A DNA stretch of 64,000 bases from Vigna angularis (taxonomy: Eukaryota; Streptophyta; Magnoliopsida; Fabales; Fabaceae), in assembly GCF_016808095.1 (NCBI RefSeq), contig NC_068974.1:19226325-19290324 (forward strand), read 5' to 3'. Of the stretch, positions 21,031 to 32,210 are shown piece after piece. Made by a program: the position numbers and the translations under genes. Numbering within the stretch: position 1 is the first letter of the stretch; the number at the start of each line of letters is the position of its first letter. Under the pieces are notes generated by a model. That model did no database searches and had not been told where the DNA came from. It saw only the letters and a list, made by a program, of their open reading frames with translations.

Positions 21031-22311
21031 GATTTTATCTTTATTGTTTGTTTTGATTCTACTTTAGTTGCATGATAGGGATTGAATATATGAGTTATCT
21101 GTGAACTTAAATGCATGGAGTGAGTGAGAGGCATGAGTAGAGGGCACCTAGGGTAAGCTAGGAAGAAGAAGAACAACCCACACAAGTGTCGCTCAGCGGA
21201 AATTTCTGCTGAGCGATAATGTCGCAAAATGGCTTTTTGGGTTACCCTTAGCGGAACCTGAGCCCATTAGGATATTTTTATACCCTTAGGTCGCGATTGG
21301 CCTCTATTTTCAGATTTTCTTCCTCACACACACTCCTAAACACTTTTCCAAGAGTTTTCTACACTTTTCCCTTCATTCCTCTTTAAAAAATCTCTTCCAC
21401 CCACTTTTTCACTAGTTTTCCATCTAAGTTTGGGGTTGGGAGAGAGCGTCATTGTTAGGGCTGAGTTTTTCACAGTATTGGAGCATTTTCTACTCATCTA
21501 GCATCTCCACCCAAGTAAGTTCAAGCATTTTAGGGTTCTTTAAAAGCATGAATTTGATTGTTGAAGCATGAATTTTTAGGGATTTTGATTTCTATGCATG
21601 ATTTGATGAATTAATTGATGTTGGAACCGATTGAACTGCTTGATTTTGGTCTAGAAGTATGAAAATTGCATATGGGTGGAGTTAGGAAGTGTCAAAAGAG
21701 CATTTTAAAAAGGGTTAAATATGTTTTTGGTCCCTTAACTTTCAGCGAAAATTGGAATTAGTCCCTCTTCAAAACTTTGGCCTAATTTAGTCCCCAAACT
21801 TTCAAAATGTTTGAATTTAGTCGTTTCAACTAAATTTTGTTAGGTTTATTTGATGTTTCAAGTGCGTTTCATGATAGCATTTGAGTTGTTTACACCGTTT
21901 GACACATTTTTGCTTCAATGTTCACTAAGAAATGCGTTTGAAACATCAAATAAAGTTAATAAAATTTGGTTAAAAGGACTAAATTCACACATTTCTAAAG
22001 TTTGGAGACTAAATTAGTCCAAAGTTTTGAAGAGGGACTAATTCCAATTTTCGCTGAAAGTTAAGGGACCAAAAACATATTTAACCCTTTTAAAAATTCT
22101 GCAGAATCGCCGCTCAGGGGAAATTTCCGCTGTGCGTGATTCTAGCAGACTGGATTTTTTGTTGTTTTCTTGATTGGCTTTGTGCACTGGTTGCGCTGAG
22201 GGGTGTTTTTGACCCTCAACGGTGGTTTAGTAGGGATTTAAGGTGTTGTTTGTGGTTTACTAATGATTGATAACATGTCTTGTGGTTCTGTAATTTGTGT
22301 TTGATGTAGGA
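21031..22311 (+). other. Spacer of copy A between stem-loop module and ORF2
   Basis: Non-coding apart from the MITE. At 21188-21220 it carries a GCTCAGCGG/GCTGAGCG inverted pair like that of the LTR, near 21426 a copy of the polypurine tract (AAGTTTGGGGTTGGGAG), and near 22110 and 22195 further degenerate GCTCAGGGG/GCTGAGGGG motifs. Confidence 0.5.
21712..22087. mobile_element. MULE-type MITE in copy A
   Basis: 376 bp with terminal inverted repeats of at least 70 bp (GGGTTAAATATGTTTTTGG at the left end) and a perfect 9-bp target duplication TTTTAAAAA (21703-21711, 22088-22096). Terminus and duplication length fit Mutator-like MITEs, a type common in legumes. No coding capacity. Confidence 0.9.
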
Positions 22312-22704
22312 ATGACATCCTCTTCAAGTAAAAGATATAAGACCACAGCATCCAAGAGGAAAGATAAGGAGCCAAAACAACCCCATTCTAGTAGGTTCCT
22401 ATCTCGCAAACATGAGAAGCATTTTAAGGTTATTCAAGATAGGAGGCTCCTGATGGAGAGGAAAGCTGGAACGATACCTAACTTTGCTCCTCAGTTTCGA
22501 GAGCAATTGATGGGAAGGAACTGAAGGAAGCTAGCCACTTACCCTGCACCAACCAATATAGTTGTGGTAAATGAATTTTACACCAACGGAAGGAGGTTGG
22601 GTGACTATCCAGCTGAGGATTACTTGAGTTATGTCAGAGGCCACGCTGTTAGGTATGATCCTGACTCTATCAATAGCTTCTTGGGTACTGAATGGGTTGG
22701 TGAG
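22312..22704 (+). pseudogene. Copy A ORF2, 5' part ('putative plant transposon protein')
   Basis: ATG at 22312. A Ser/Lys-rich start (SSSSKRYKTTASKRKDKEP) leads into RFLSRKHEKHFKVIQDRRLL. A TGA at 22522-22524 breaks it, then NEFYTNGRRLGDYPAEDYLSY and FLGTEWVGE reach the copy B insertion. The frame resumes at 38552 in the same phase. This protein sits downstream of pol, in the envelope-like position, in Athila/Calypso elements. Its function is not known. Confidence 0.65.
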
Positions 22705-23038
22705 TGATAACAGTTGAAAAACTATTATTTTCATGCTTAAATTTGATACTAAAAGCAACATTGAACACTTAGAAACTAGCTTGAAATCATGCTTTTGGTC
22801 ATATTTTTAGAAGGTTTAATCATTCACTAAGTCCCTATTTTCGCATGGAATCTCAATTTCGTCCCTTTCTTTCTGAAAATATCAATTGGGTCCCAATTTT
22901 ATGAAAATTGCAACAAATAGATCCTTTCCGTTAAATAGTGTCAAACGGCGTTACCGTGTGTTTGACGTGGCACGCTGTTGTGGACGTGTTATCTGACGTG
23001 GTTGATTCATGTAGGAGCAGTGGGGCACGTGGAAATTC

Positions 23039-23272
23039 ATCCTCTCCCTCGTACCCCCTGTCCTCTTCTTCACCGGCTTCGCCGCCGCCATCGCCTCCTA
23101 CAACCAAGCCCTAATCCACCACATCCTCCCCGACTTCCTCCCCCTCCTCCACTCCTCCTCCCTCCCCTACCAGCTCACCGCCCCCGCCCTCGCCCTCCTC
23201 CTTGTGTTCCGCACCGAAGCCTCCTACGCTCGTTTCGTCGAGGGCAAGAAGGCCTGGACCAACGTCATCGAG
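23039..23272 (+). pseudogene. Captured fragment of a bestrophin-like chloride channel gene (VCCN type)
   Basis: About 78 uninterrupted codons, strongly GC-rich at third positions, unlike the surroundings. Translation includes SLVPPVLFFTGFAAAIASYN, then LPYQLTAPALALLLVFR and TEASYARFVEGKKAW. This matches the membrane core of plant bestrophin-like proteins (UPF0187; the thylakoid anion channel VCCN1 is the known member), including the conserved FRTEASY.RF.EG.KAW block. The homology stops abruptly at GTCATCGAG, where AT-rich sequence starts. There are no introns, signal peptide or start codon, so it is a fragment and not a working channel. Confidence 0.75.
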
Positions 23273-23282
23273 TTTAATTTAA

Positions 23283-23585
23283 GCAATAGATTTGCTTGGA
23301 GAAATTTCTCGATTAGAACTTGTAGGATGGGAAAATGAAACAGTTTCTCCCTTAACTGAAATTAGCTTGTCTGAGTTAATTCATAGAAGATATTTTCCAT
23401 TAGCTTCTGTAAAATCTTATTTTAAATTTATTTGGAATCGTTTTGTTAATACAACAGGCCCAAAAGCTAAATCTGAAGACAACAATTTTAGATCAATTTT
23501 TAACCTGAAGACAACAATTTCTTCTTCATTTGGTGCATTCGAATTGGCAGAAGTACTTTTTAAACTTAATTCAAACATAGTCTAA
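23283..23585 (+). other. Second captured or chimeric open frame in the Pack-MULE
   Basis: About 100 codons open to a stop at 23585, with residues such as LLGEISRLELVGWENETVS and YFKFIWNRFVNTTG. AT-rich, in contrast to the adjoining bestrophin fragment and in another frame. I do not recognise the protein. It could be part of a second captured gene or chance coding. Confidence 0.35.
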
Positions 23586-24350
23586 CGTGTTAGGGTTCTA
23601 TCTATTTGGGCCTTTTATAATGTTAATGTGAATGGTGTTTGTGATTGGACTTTTTAGGTTGGTAGTTAGTTGTGGTTGATGGCGAACCCACACGTCGCGG
23701 AAACACCGCGCCTGAGCCATCAAACCTGATCTCCACTCCCAAAGAGAAATCGCTGGAATCAGAGAAGAAGAGAGGGAAGTTCCCTATTTTGATTCGAGCC
23801 TTGAACCCATAAGAGTAAGGGAAAGAACTTTCCCGTGCACGCCGCAACTCCCATTGCTTGAGTTCTTGGTTCAGCGTGAGACAAAGAGAAAAGGGAATGA
23901 AGCTTCCCTGCTTTACGAGCTCGAACCATGGCGAAAGAGGGGAAGAAAAATTCTTTTCTTTTTACTTATAAAATATTCAATTTCCACGTGCCCCACTGCT
24001 CCTGCTTGAATCAACCACGTCAAATAACACGTCCACAACAGCGTGCCACGTCAAACACACCGTAACGCCGTTTGACACTATTTAACGGAAAGGATCCATT
24101 TGTTACAATTTTCATAAAATTGGGACCCAATTGATATTTTCAGAAAGAAAGGGACGAAATTGAGATTCCATGCGAAAATAGGGACTTAGTGAATGATTAA
24201 ACCTTTTTAGAAATAAGAGAGCTAGACAGGTTTATGCTTGATTTCAGTGTTTTATGCAGGTTTTAAGGTGAATTTGGTGAAAGAAGTGAAGAAGGATAGA
24301 AATGGAATCAGAAAAGACATCAAAAAGTGCAAAAGGAGAAGCCGCAACTA

Positions 24351-24379
24351 CCGCTCAGCGGTAGTTTACCGCTGAGCGG
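24351..24379 (+). other. 13-bp perfect GC-rich hairpin in the LTR, upstream of the TATA box
   Basis: CCGCTCAGCGGTA, loop GTT, TACCGCTGAGCGG. It is followed within 100 bases by GCTGAGGGG, GCTGAGGGG and GCTGAGCGG. All LTRs of the family have four to six such motifs at this place, 130-200 bases upstream of the TATA box, and the same motif recurs in the internal spacer (21188, 31770, 35745). Confidence 0.6.
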
Positions 24380-25393
24380 CACTCAGAAACTCACGTTGGC
24401 TCCGCTGAGGGGTGAAAAGGCCGCTGAGGGGAGGAAACCAACTCACGCACTTACTGCTGAGCGGCATTATTTTGGGCTTGGGCCAAATTTTCTATATTAT
24501 TACGAACAGTATATAAGCTTTAGGTGTTCCTAGGGTTTGTATCTTTGCTGGGACGAAGCAAACACTCTCTTTTCCACCCCTTTGAAGGAAGATCTTGGAT
24601 GCTCAGCCTACCTTTTCACCTTTCTAGGGTTTGATCTTCCATACATTCATTATTGTTCATCTAGATTCACCATGAATATGGTAACTGAACCTTGTATTGT
24701 TGTTGGGAAATCAATGTAGTCTTGTGAAACTCTCATATATTGAATTTGTTTTAACATCTTACTTTACGACTTATGCTTTCTTTCATCATTAGTTAGGGTT
24801 TTTCCTCTTCACTTAATGCTTGCTTTGTTTAACTCATTCATCGCTATGATTATTGATTTTGTCGATATGGGAACGTACGGGGAGATCTAGATCCGGGGAA
24901 TTTCTCCCAATAGCATATTGGTTGTCTTTAAGCTCCTGCACTTCAGAACTAATTACTAGGAATGCTAGGAATTGTATGAACTCGTAATTAAGGATAGGCC
25001 TTCTTGACAAGGTAATTTAGAGAGTGACATTAACAATGATGAAAAGATTGATGAATTCCTAAAGTATAGGAGAGTGGATAAGATGAAATTGATAACCCCA
25101 ACAACATACTCATCCATATCATTCATTACGTGTTTGTTTTACTCTCTTTGCCATTGATCAAATTCATGCATACATGTTTAATTACTGTCTTTTGCATTAA
25201 AAACCTACAATCAATCGTTCACAAGTCTTAAATAATCAACAAACTAGATAACTACTAGGTCGTGAGTCCTTTGGGAAAATGATACTTGGTCTTACCTAGT
25301 TTTATTACTTGATACGATTCGGTCACACTTGCCGATTGCTAAACAAGTTTGTGGCGCCGTTTTCGGTGATCATAAAATTTGTCATCAAGTTTT

Positions 25394-25410
25394 TGGCGCC
25401 GTTGCCGGGG
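25394..25410 (+). other. Primer-binding site of copy B (tRNA-Asp)
   Basis: TGGCGCCGTTGCCGGGG, a perfect 17-base complement of the plant tRNA-Asp(GTC) 3' end including CCA, six bases after the LTR. Confidence 0.9.
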
Positions 25411-25684
25411 ACTCGTGGTTTAACTAGTTTATTTGTTTGATTATTGATTATCTTTGACTTGAATTTTGAATTTTGAAATTTGAATTTCTGTTTTTATTTT
25501 CTGTTTTTATTTTCTGTTTTCTGTTTTCTTTTTTTATTTTATTTTTTTGTTTTTATTTTTTCTGTTTTTATTTTTCTGTTTTTATTTTATCTTCTTATCT
25601 TCTTATCTTCTTATCTCTGATCTTATATCTTCTTTTATATCTTTTTGTGCTAACCAATTCTTTTAGGGATTTGTTTTCTTGTGT

Positions 25685-26938
25685 ATGCAGGAAGCAATCC
25701 GAACTAGGAGCAAAAAAACTGCAGAACCTCTTCTTGAAGGTTTAGACGAGAGTAGACGGAGGAGAAGAATCCGTAAATCTAGAGAACTTTTTCCTTCTTC
25801 GGAAACTCTGTTACAACCATCACCACAAAGTTCTGACCATAGCATTGAGGAGATGGAGAATAATAATAATAGACGAACTCTTGCTGATTATACTAATGTA
25901 GCTGTACCTCGGCATTTCAACAGCATAGCAAGACCAAGAGTCAATGCGGCTAATATGGAGGTGAAGCCAGCACTAATCCAATTGGTTAAGAGTAATTTCA
26001 AGCAAGGTATGGAGGAATCACTAGGTCATGCATGGGACAGATATAAAAGCTTACTGAGAAAAACTCCCACACATGGTTTTGACGAAGGGGAAGTAGTCTT
26101 GGCCTTCCTTACAGGTCTTGGTTCCCAAACCAAGATGATGCTTGATGCCACAGCTGGAGGAAATATCAAATGGAAAACTCCAGAGGAAGCTACAGAAATC
26201 ATTGATAATATGGCTACTAGTGATAATGATCTGAACAGTGAAAAAGGAGCTCCTATTCAACAAAAAGGAGTTCTATAGCTGCAATCCCATGACGCCTTGC
26301 TAGCACAAAATAAGATACTAACTCAACAACTGGAGACTCTTACAAAAACACTTGAACAATTGACAAAAGAGTTAAAGACTGTTGCACAGGTTCAATCACA
26401 GTTGTGTGAATTGTGTGGAGGTGACCATGTAAATGGTCAGTGCGCCTTTCCAACAGAAGCTTTGGAGGATGTTAACTTCATGGCCAATCAGTTTACGTAC
26501 CGTCAGGGGAACTTCAATCAAGGGTGGAAACCACACCCAAGCATTGGTCAAGGACAAAGTGGGCAGGCTGGACAAACTGGGCAATTTAACAAGCAATAAC
26601 AACAACCAACTTTTTGGCAACAGATTTCTATACTTAATGAAAGGTCCATAAGGATGGAAGAAACTCTTCATCAATTTATACAGAAAATTGAATCTTCTCA
26701 AAAGAGTACTGATGCTGCTATTAAGAATTTGGAGATTCAAATGGGTCAGATTACCAAGCAAGTGGAAGAAAGGCCTAATAGAAATTTTGGGGCTAATACT
26801 GAGGTTAACCCCAGGGAAGAATGTAAAGTGGTGGAGAGTACAAATGATGAAATAGTTGAGTTAGACAAAGAGAAAGAAAAAAGAGAGGAAGAAAAAGAAA
26901 AGAGAGAAAAGAGAAAGGAGAGAGAAAAGAGATAAAGA
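25685..26938 (+). pseudogene. gag and linker of copy B
   Basis: ATG at 25685. The basic N-terminus (ESRRRRRIRKSRELF) is followed by VKPALIQLVKSN, which is joined in frame to FKQGMEESLGHAWDRYKSLL: most of the first half of the gag core is deleted. A TAG near 26277 follows, then the coiled coil (ILTQQLETLTKTLEQL), a knuckle-like CELCGGDHVNGQC (CX2CX3HX4C), a Gly/Gln-rich spacer, a stop near 26598, and a linker ending in a Glu/Lys run at 26935. Because the core is deleted and stops intervene, no full-length Gag can be made. Confidence 0.7.
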
Positions 26939-26952
26939 TAAAGAGTAATGAT

Positions 26953-27572
26953 ATGTTTCCTTTTCCAATAAATCATGAGAAACAATTTGATTTTACAGAA
27001 TTATTCAATATGGTGGACAATGATGCACCTTGGAAGGAGATATTACAGCATATTGCAGTTTATACTAAACCTGAGGAAGAAATCTTTACAAAGAAAAGAC
27101 GTAGAGATGAAGATACAAAGAAGTATACAACTGTTAAAAAGGAGTCATTCCCTCCAAAAGCCGAAGATCCAGGAGGATTTTCCATTCCATGCACAATAGG
27201 GAAGAAAAGGACCAGAAAAGATTTACTTGATTTAAGATAGTGTGTTAACTTGATACCTTATTCTTTACTTGAACAGATTGGTGATGTGGATGTGAAGCCT
27301 ATAAAGGTTAACTTAGTAATGGCAGATGGATCTTCGAAGAAACCCTATGGAATAGCAGAGGACATTATAGTTTGTGTAGGCAAACTACAGCTTTTGGCAG
27401 ACTTTGTGGTGATGGAGATGGAGACCGAAAAGATACCCATTATTCTCGGAAGACCGTTTATGAAAACGGCCAAAGCCATCATTGATGTGAACGAAGGTAT
27501 AGTGGCGCTCCAAGACCGAGAAGAAAGGGTTGTTGTAGATGTCTTCAAAGAAGAGAGACAGATGCAGGAGGA
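26953..27572 (+). pseudogene. Protease-like domain of copy B
   Basis: FPFPINHEKQFDFTELF, then the basic patch KKRRRDEDTKKYTTVKKE, GGFSIPCTIGKKRTRKDLLDL, a TAG where copy A has the Gly of the active site (near 27238), VNLIPYSLLEQIGDVDVKP and ILGRPFMKTAKAIIDVNEG. The frame continues to 27572, where the solo LTR was inserted, then at 28889-29023, is cut again by copy C, and ends at 35092-35280. Nothing resembling reverse transcriptase follows. Confidence 0.75.
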
Positions 27573-27577
27573 AGAAG

Positions 27578-28883
27578 TGATAACAGTTGAAAAACTGTTA
27601 TTTTCATGCTTAAAGTTGATACTAAAAGCAACCTTTAACACTTAGAAACTAGCTTGAAATCATGCTTTTGGTTATATTTTTAGAAATAAGAGAGTTGGAC
27701 AGGTTTATGCTTGATTTCAGTGTTTTATGCAGGTTTTAAGGTGAATTTGGTGAAAGAAGTGAAGAAGGATAAAAATGGAATCAGAAAATACATTAAAAAG
27801 TGCAAAAGGAGAAGCCGCAACCACCGCTCAGTGGCAGTTTACCGCTGAACGGCACTCAGAAACCCACGTTGGCTCCGCTGAGGGGTGCAAAGGCCGCTGA
27901 GGGGAGGAAACCAACTCACGCACTTACCGCTGAGCAGTAGTTTACCGCTGAGCGGCATTATTTTGGGCTTGGGCCTAATTTTCTGTATTATTACGAACAA
28001 TATATAAGCTTTAGGTGTTCCTAGGGTTTGTATCTTTGGTTGGGAGGAAGCAAAAACACACTTTTCACCCCTTGGGGGTAGATTGGGAGATGGTGACGGC
28101 TCTCCTCTTCTCTTTCTAGGGTTTTTCTATCTCTTCCATTCTTTCATTATTGTTCATCTAGTTTAACCATGAATATGGTGAACCAAACCTTGTATTGTTG
28201 TTGGGGAATCAATGTAGTCTTGTGAAACTCCCATATATGGAATTAATGTTTTAACATCTTATTTTAAGATACATGCTTTCTTTTATCACTAGTTAGGGTT
28301 TTTCCTCTTTGCTTATTCTTGCTTTGTTTAACTCATTCATTGCTATGATCATTGATTTTGTCGATATGGGAACGTACGGGGAAGTCTAGATCCGGGGAAT
28401 TTCGCCCAATAGCATATTGGTTGCCTTTAAGCTCCTGCACTTCAGAACTAATTACTAGGAATGCTAGGAATTGTATGAACTCGTAATTAAGGATAGACCT
28501 TCTTGACAAGGTGATTTAGAGAGTGGCATTAACATTGATGAAAAGATTGATGAATTCCTAAAATATATGAGAGTGGACAAGATGAAATTGATAACCCCAA
28601 CAACATACTTATCCATATAATTCATTCAGTGTTTGTGTTCCTTTTTGCCATTGATCAAACTCATGCATACATATTTAATTATTGTCTGTTGCATTTGAAA
28701 CCACAAGAATTTGTTCACAAGTCTTAAATAATCAACAAATCATAGAACTAACTAGGCCGTGAGTCCTTTGGGAGAATGATACTTGGTCTTACCGAGTTTA
28801 TTACTTGATACGATTCGGTCACACTTGCCGAGGGTCAAACAAATTTTTGGCACCGTTTTTCGGTGTTCATAAATTTGTCATCA
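27578..28883 (+). mobile_element. Solo LTR in the protease region of copy B
   Basis: 1306 bp, TGATAACAGTT to ATTTGTCATCA, with a perfect 5-bp target duplication AGAAG (27573-27577, 28884-28888). The interrupted codons join again across it, as shown by the same coding sequence in copy A near 20430. It belongs to the B/C LTR subfamily; TATA box at 28001. It is the product of LTR-LTR recombination of a former full element. Confidence 0.92.
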
Positions 28884-29028
28884 AGAAGCTAGTCATAAAG
28901 CTGCATTTCAAGATGTACTCATGACTAGCCCTAAAGATGAAAAGCTCAAGGTTAAAGGTAAACATTGTTTGTTGTTTCAGGTACATGATAAAGAAGAGAT
29001 TGGCAGAGGAAGAAAAGTTCCTAATGAC

Positions 29029-30314
29029 TGATGACAAATTTATGAACACCGAAAACGGCGCCACAAACTTGTTTAACAATCGACAAGTGTGACCGAATCG
29101 TATCAAGTAATAAAACTAGGTAAGACCAAGTATCGTTTTCTCAAAGGACTCACGACCTAGTTAGTTAACTGATTTGTTGATTATTTAAGACTTGTGAACG
29201 ATTGATTGTAGGTTTTTTATGCAAAAGACAGTAATTAAACATGTATGCATGAATTTGATCAATGGCAAAAAGAGTAAAACAAACACGTAATGAATGATAT
29301 GGATGAGTATGTTGTTGGGGTTATCAATTTCATCTTATCCACTCTCATATACTTTAGGAATTCATCAATCTTTTCATCAATGTTAATGTCACTCTCTAAA
29401 TTACCTTGTCAAGAAGGCCTATCCTTAATTACGAGTTCATACAATTCCTAGCATTCCTAGTAATTAGTTCTGAAGTGCAGGAGCTTAAAGGCAACCAATA
29501 TGCTATTGGGAGAAATTCCCCGGATCTAGACTTCCCCGTACGTTCCCATATCGACAAAATCAATAATCATGACAATGAATGAGTTAAACAATGCAAGCTT
29601 TAAGCAAAGAGGAAAAACCCTAACTACTGATGAAAGAAAGCATGTATCTCAAATAAGATGTTTAAACACAAATTCCATATATGAGAGTTTCACAAGATTA
29701 CATTGATCCCCCAACAACAATACAAGGTTTAGTTCACCATATTCATGGTGAATCTAGATGAACAATAATGAAAGAATGAAAGATAAAACCCTAGAAAGAT
29801 AGAGAGGTAGCCTGAGCATCCAAGATCTTCCTTCAAAGGGGTGGAAAAGAGAGTGTTTGCTTCGTCTCAGCCAAAGATACAAACCCTAGGAACACCTAAA
29901 GCTTATATACTGTTCGTAAAATTACAGAAAATTAGTCCCAAGCCCAAAATAGTGCCGCTCAACGGTAAGTGCGTGAGTTGGTTTCCCCCCCTCAGCGGGC
30001 TTTGCACCCCTCAACGGAGCCAACGTGGGTTTCTGAGTGCTGCTCAACGGTAAACTGCCGCTGAGCGGTGGTTGCGGCTTCTCCTTTTGCACTTTTTAAT
30101 GTCTTTTCTGATTGCATTCCTATCCTACTTCACTTCTTTCACCAAATTCACCTTAAAACCTGCATAAAACACTAAAATCAAGCATAAACCTATCCAGCTC
30201 TCTTATTTCTAAAAATATAGCCAAAAGCATGATTTCAAGCTAGTTTCTAAGTGTTAAAGGTTGCTTTTAGTATCAAATTTAAGCATGAAAATAACAGTTT
30301 TTCAACTGTTATCA
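29029..30314 (-). repeat. 3' LTR of copy C
   Basis: 1286 bp, minus orientation, bordered on the inside by the polypurine tract (on the plus strand CAACCCCAAACTTAG at 30315-30329). It retains the 128-bp segment near 29590-29720 that is lost from the 5' LTR. Confidence 0.92.
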
Positions 30315-32210
30315 CAACCCCAAACTTAGAACTTTGCTTGTCCTCAAGCAAACAAAATGTAACTCAATCTTCTACCAATCTGTACAATGGTTCACTCATT
30401 CAAAAATCCTCTTTTCAAGATAAGTAAAAACTTCAATTAAACTCATGACACTGATTTCAATCAAGACATGCACATGCTTTGGATGTTCACAAAATCACTT
30501 AATATCCAGCAAATGCTATTTTTCATGAATGATCAATCAACTAAGCATAGATGTTTATGTGCTCATGGAATCTTTCCTCACTAGGTAAAGTGTTTCTGTC
30601 AAACACAAGTGTATAAAAGGTGATCACTCATTCACTCTACTATCACAGTGTCACATGAATTAGCTTTGCCTTTCATTTAACCACAATCAAATAAATTCAC
30701 AAGCATGCACCATCACAAGGACTTTCAATGGCTTATAATGTGGCTGGGCTAAAAAGAAAATTGGTTTTTCTAAATCACAAAACCCTTGAGTTAAGAGAAT
30801 CATATAAACATAATCATTCTTACTTTTCCCAACTTTCCTTGGCATTGAGCTTTGCTTTTTCTTTTCTTTTCTTTTCTTTCTCTTTTCACATACTTAATTC
30901 TTAGCTCTTAGCTCAATGCTTTCAATTTCCCTTTTTATTTTCCAACAACCCCAAACTTGAACATTTATCAATACCACAGAATATTTTCTACTTAACTCAA
31001 GGTAAAGCTCTCAACAAGGGTTTTAAATTTATGTTCAAGGCTAAGGGTTCAAATGATAGAACACATAGTGTTCTCTTTTAGTGGCTTATTTCATGCAATT
31101 TGGCTAGTATAAGGGTTTCCAACAAACGACCTTGATCATATAATGCAAACAAGCAAGTAATCCAATCATAGAAAACCTGGGCAAAGTTATTCATGCTTCC
31201 AAAGTAACAACACTCAATCACAAAATTATGGAGCTCAAAACCTCACAGATAAGCTCATTCCCATTTGACATTCACATCCTGCTTAATAACACAATCACAA
31301 TCATAATAACTTGCATTTGTTCACAAAGCTTGTGAACCACCTGTATAAACATGTAATGTACATATCTCAAAATCAATCCATATCGAAGCATCATTCAATC
31401 ATTACTTATCAAACAATCACAATTATCAGCAAACCATCATAACAGATAAAGTTTCCATTGAGTACATTAAACCCTAAACTAAAAACAAATAAACAAGACA
31501 AATCCTGCTTTAGTGCTTTGAAAAACTCAGCTCCATCAATGATGCTCTCTCCCAACCCCAAACTTAGATGAACAACAAGTAAGAAAGTGAGTGGAAAAGA
31601 AATTTTCTCAAAAGGGTTGAGGGAAAAGTTGTAGAAAACTTTGGAAAAGTATGCAGGAGTGTGTGTGCAGAGAAGAATCTAAAAGAGAGTCCAAGGCACA
31701 GCTTAGGGTATAAAAATACCCCTAATGGGCTCGGGTCCCGCTGAGGGGCAACCCAAGCCCCTTCTGCGACACTACCGCTCAGCGGTAGTTTGTCGCTCAG
31801 CGGCACTTACGGGAAGTGCTCTCCTTCTTAGCTTGACCTAGATGCGTCCTAAACATACCCCTAACTGGCTCCCTGCAATAAAATTCTCAGATCACTCATG
31901 CACAACCCTATTATGCAACTACAGCAGGATCAAAACAAACAATACAGAGAAAATAAATCAACCGGGTTGCCTCCTAGGTAGCGCTTGTTTAACGTCATGA
32001 GCCTGACCCAAAATCCACTAACACCCATCAGTAGGTGCAAATCTTACTTACCAACACCCATCAGTAGGTGTATACAAACATAATATCCTTCAGTAGATAC
32101 TCTTCCGCCTAACATCCATCAGTAGATGTAAACCCTGTAACAAACTTATAACAAAAACAAAAATACCCAAAAGTTCAAAATTACATCACCAAAACAAAAA
32201 TTAAAAGTTC
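30315..32210 (-). other. 3' non-coding region of copy C
   Basis: From right to left: the start of the stem-loop module (near 32221, first hairpin decayed), hairpins with loops TACTGATG/TACTGAAG (32010-32130), a GCTCAGCGG pair (31770-31800), a copy of the polypurine tract near 31553, another near 30948, and the true tract at 30315-30329. ORF2 is absent, as in copy B. The short frames seen here are not conserved in A or B. Confidence 0.6.

Larger units (their letters stand above)
22813..24203. mobile_element. Pack-MULE with captured host sequences
   Basis: 1391 bp with terminal inverted repeats of about 225 bp that are almost identical (GGTTTAATCATTCACTAAG at the left end) and a perfect 9-bp target duplication TTTTTAGAA (22804-22812, 24204-24212). 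The intact site is visible in the other LTRs (TATTTTTAGAAATAAGAG). No transposase. The interior holds a GC-rich fragment of a bestrophin-like gene (23039-23272), an AT-rich frame of other origin (23283-23585) and a third segment (about 23620-23975) that I do not recognise. Long TIRs, 9-bp duplication and acquired gene pieces define a Pack-MULE. Confidence 0.9.
22705..25387 (+). repeat. 5' LTR of copy B (split by the Pack-MULE)
   Basis: TGATAACAGTT to AAATTTGTCATCA. It is about 1283 bp after removing the insert, against 1303 bp for the 3' LTR. TATA box at 24510. Near the end, AAACAAGTTTGTGGCGCCG (from about 25342) copies the junction of LTR and primer site that follows the true LTR end at 25387. 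Confidence 0.92.

Noticed and set aside
22978..23277. 99-codon Pro/Arg-rich frame in the Pack-MULE
   Set aside because: Another frame of the bestrophin fragment; the correct frame gives recognisable bestrophin residues.
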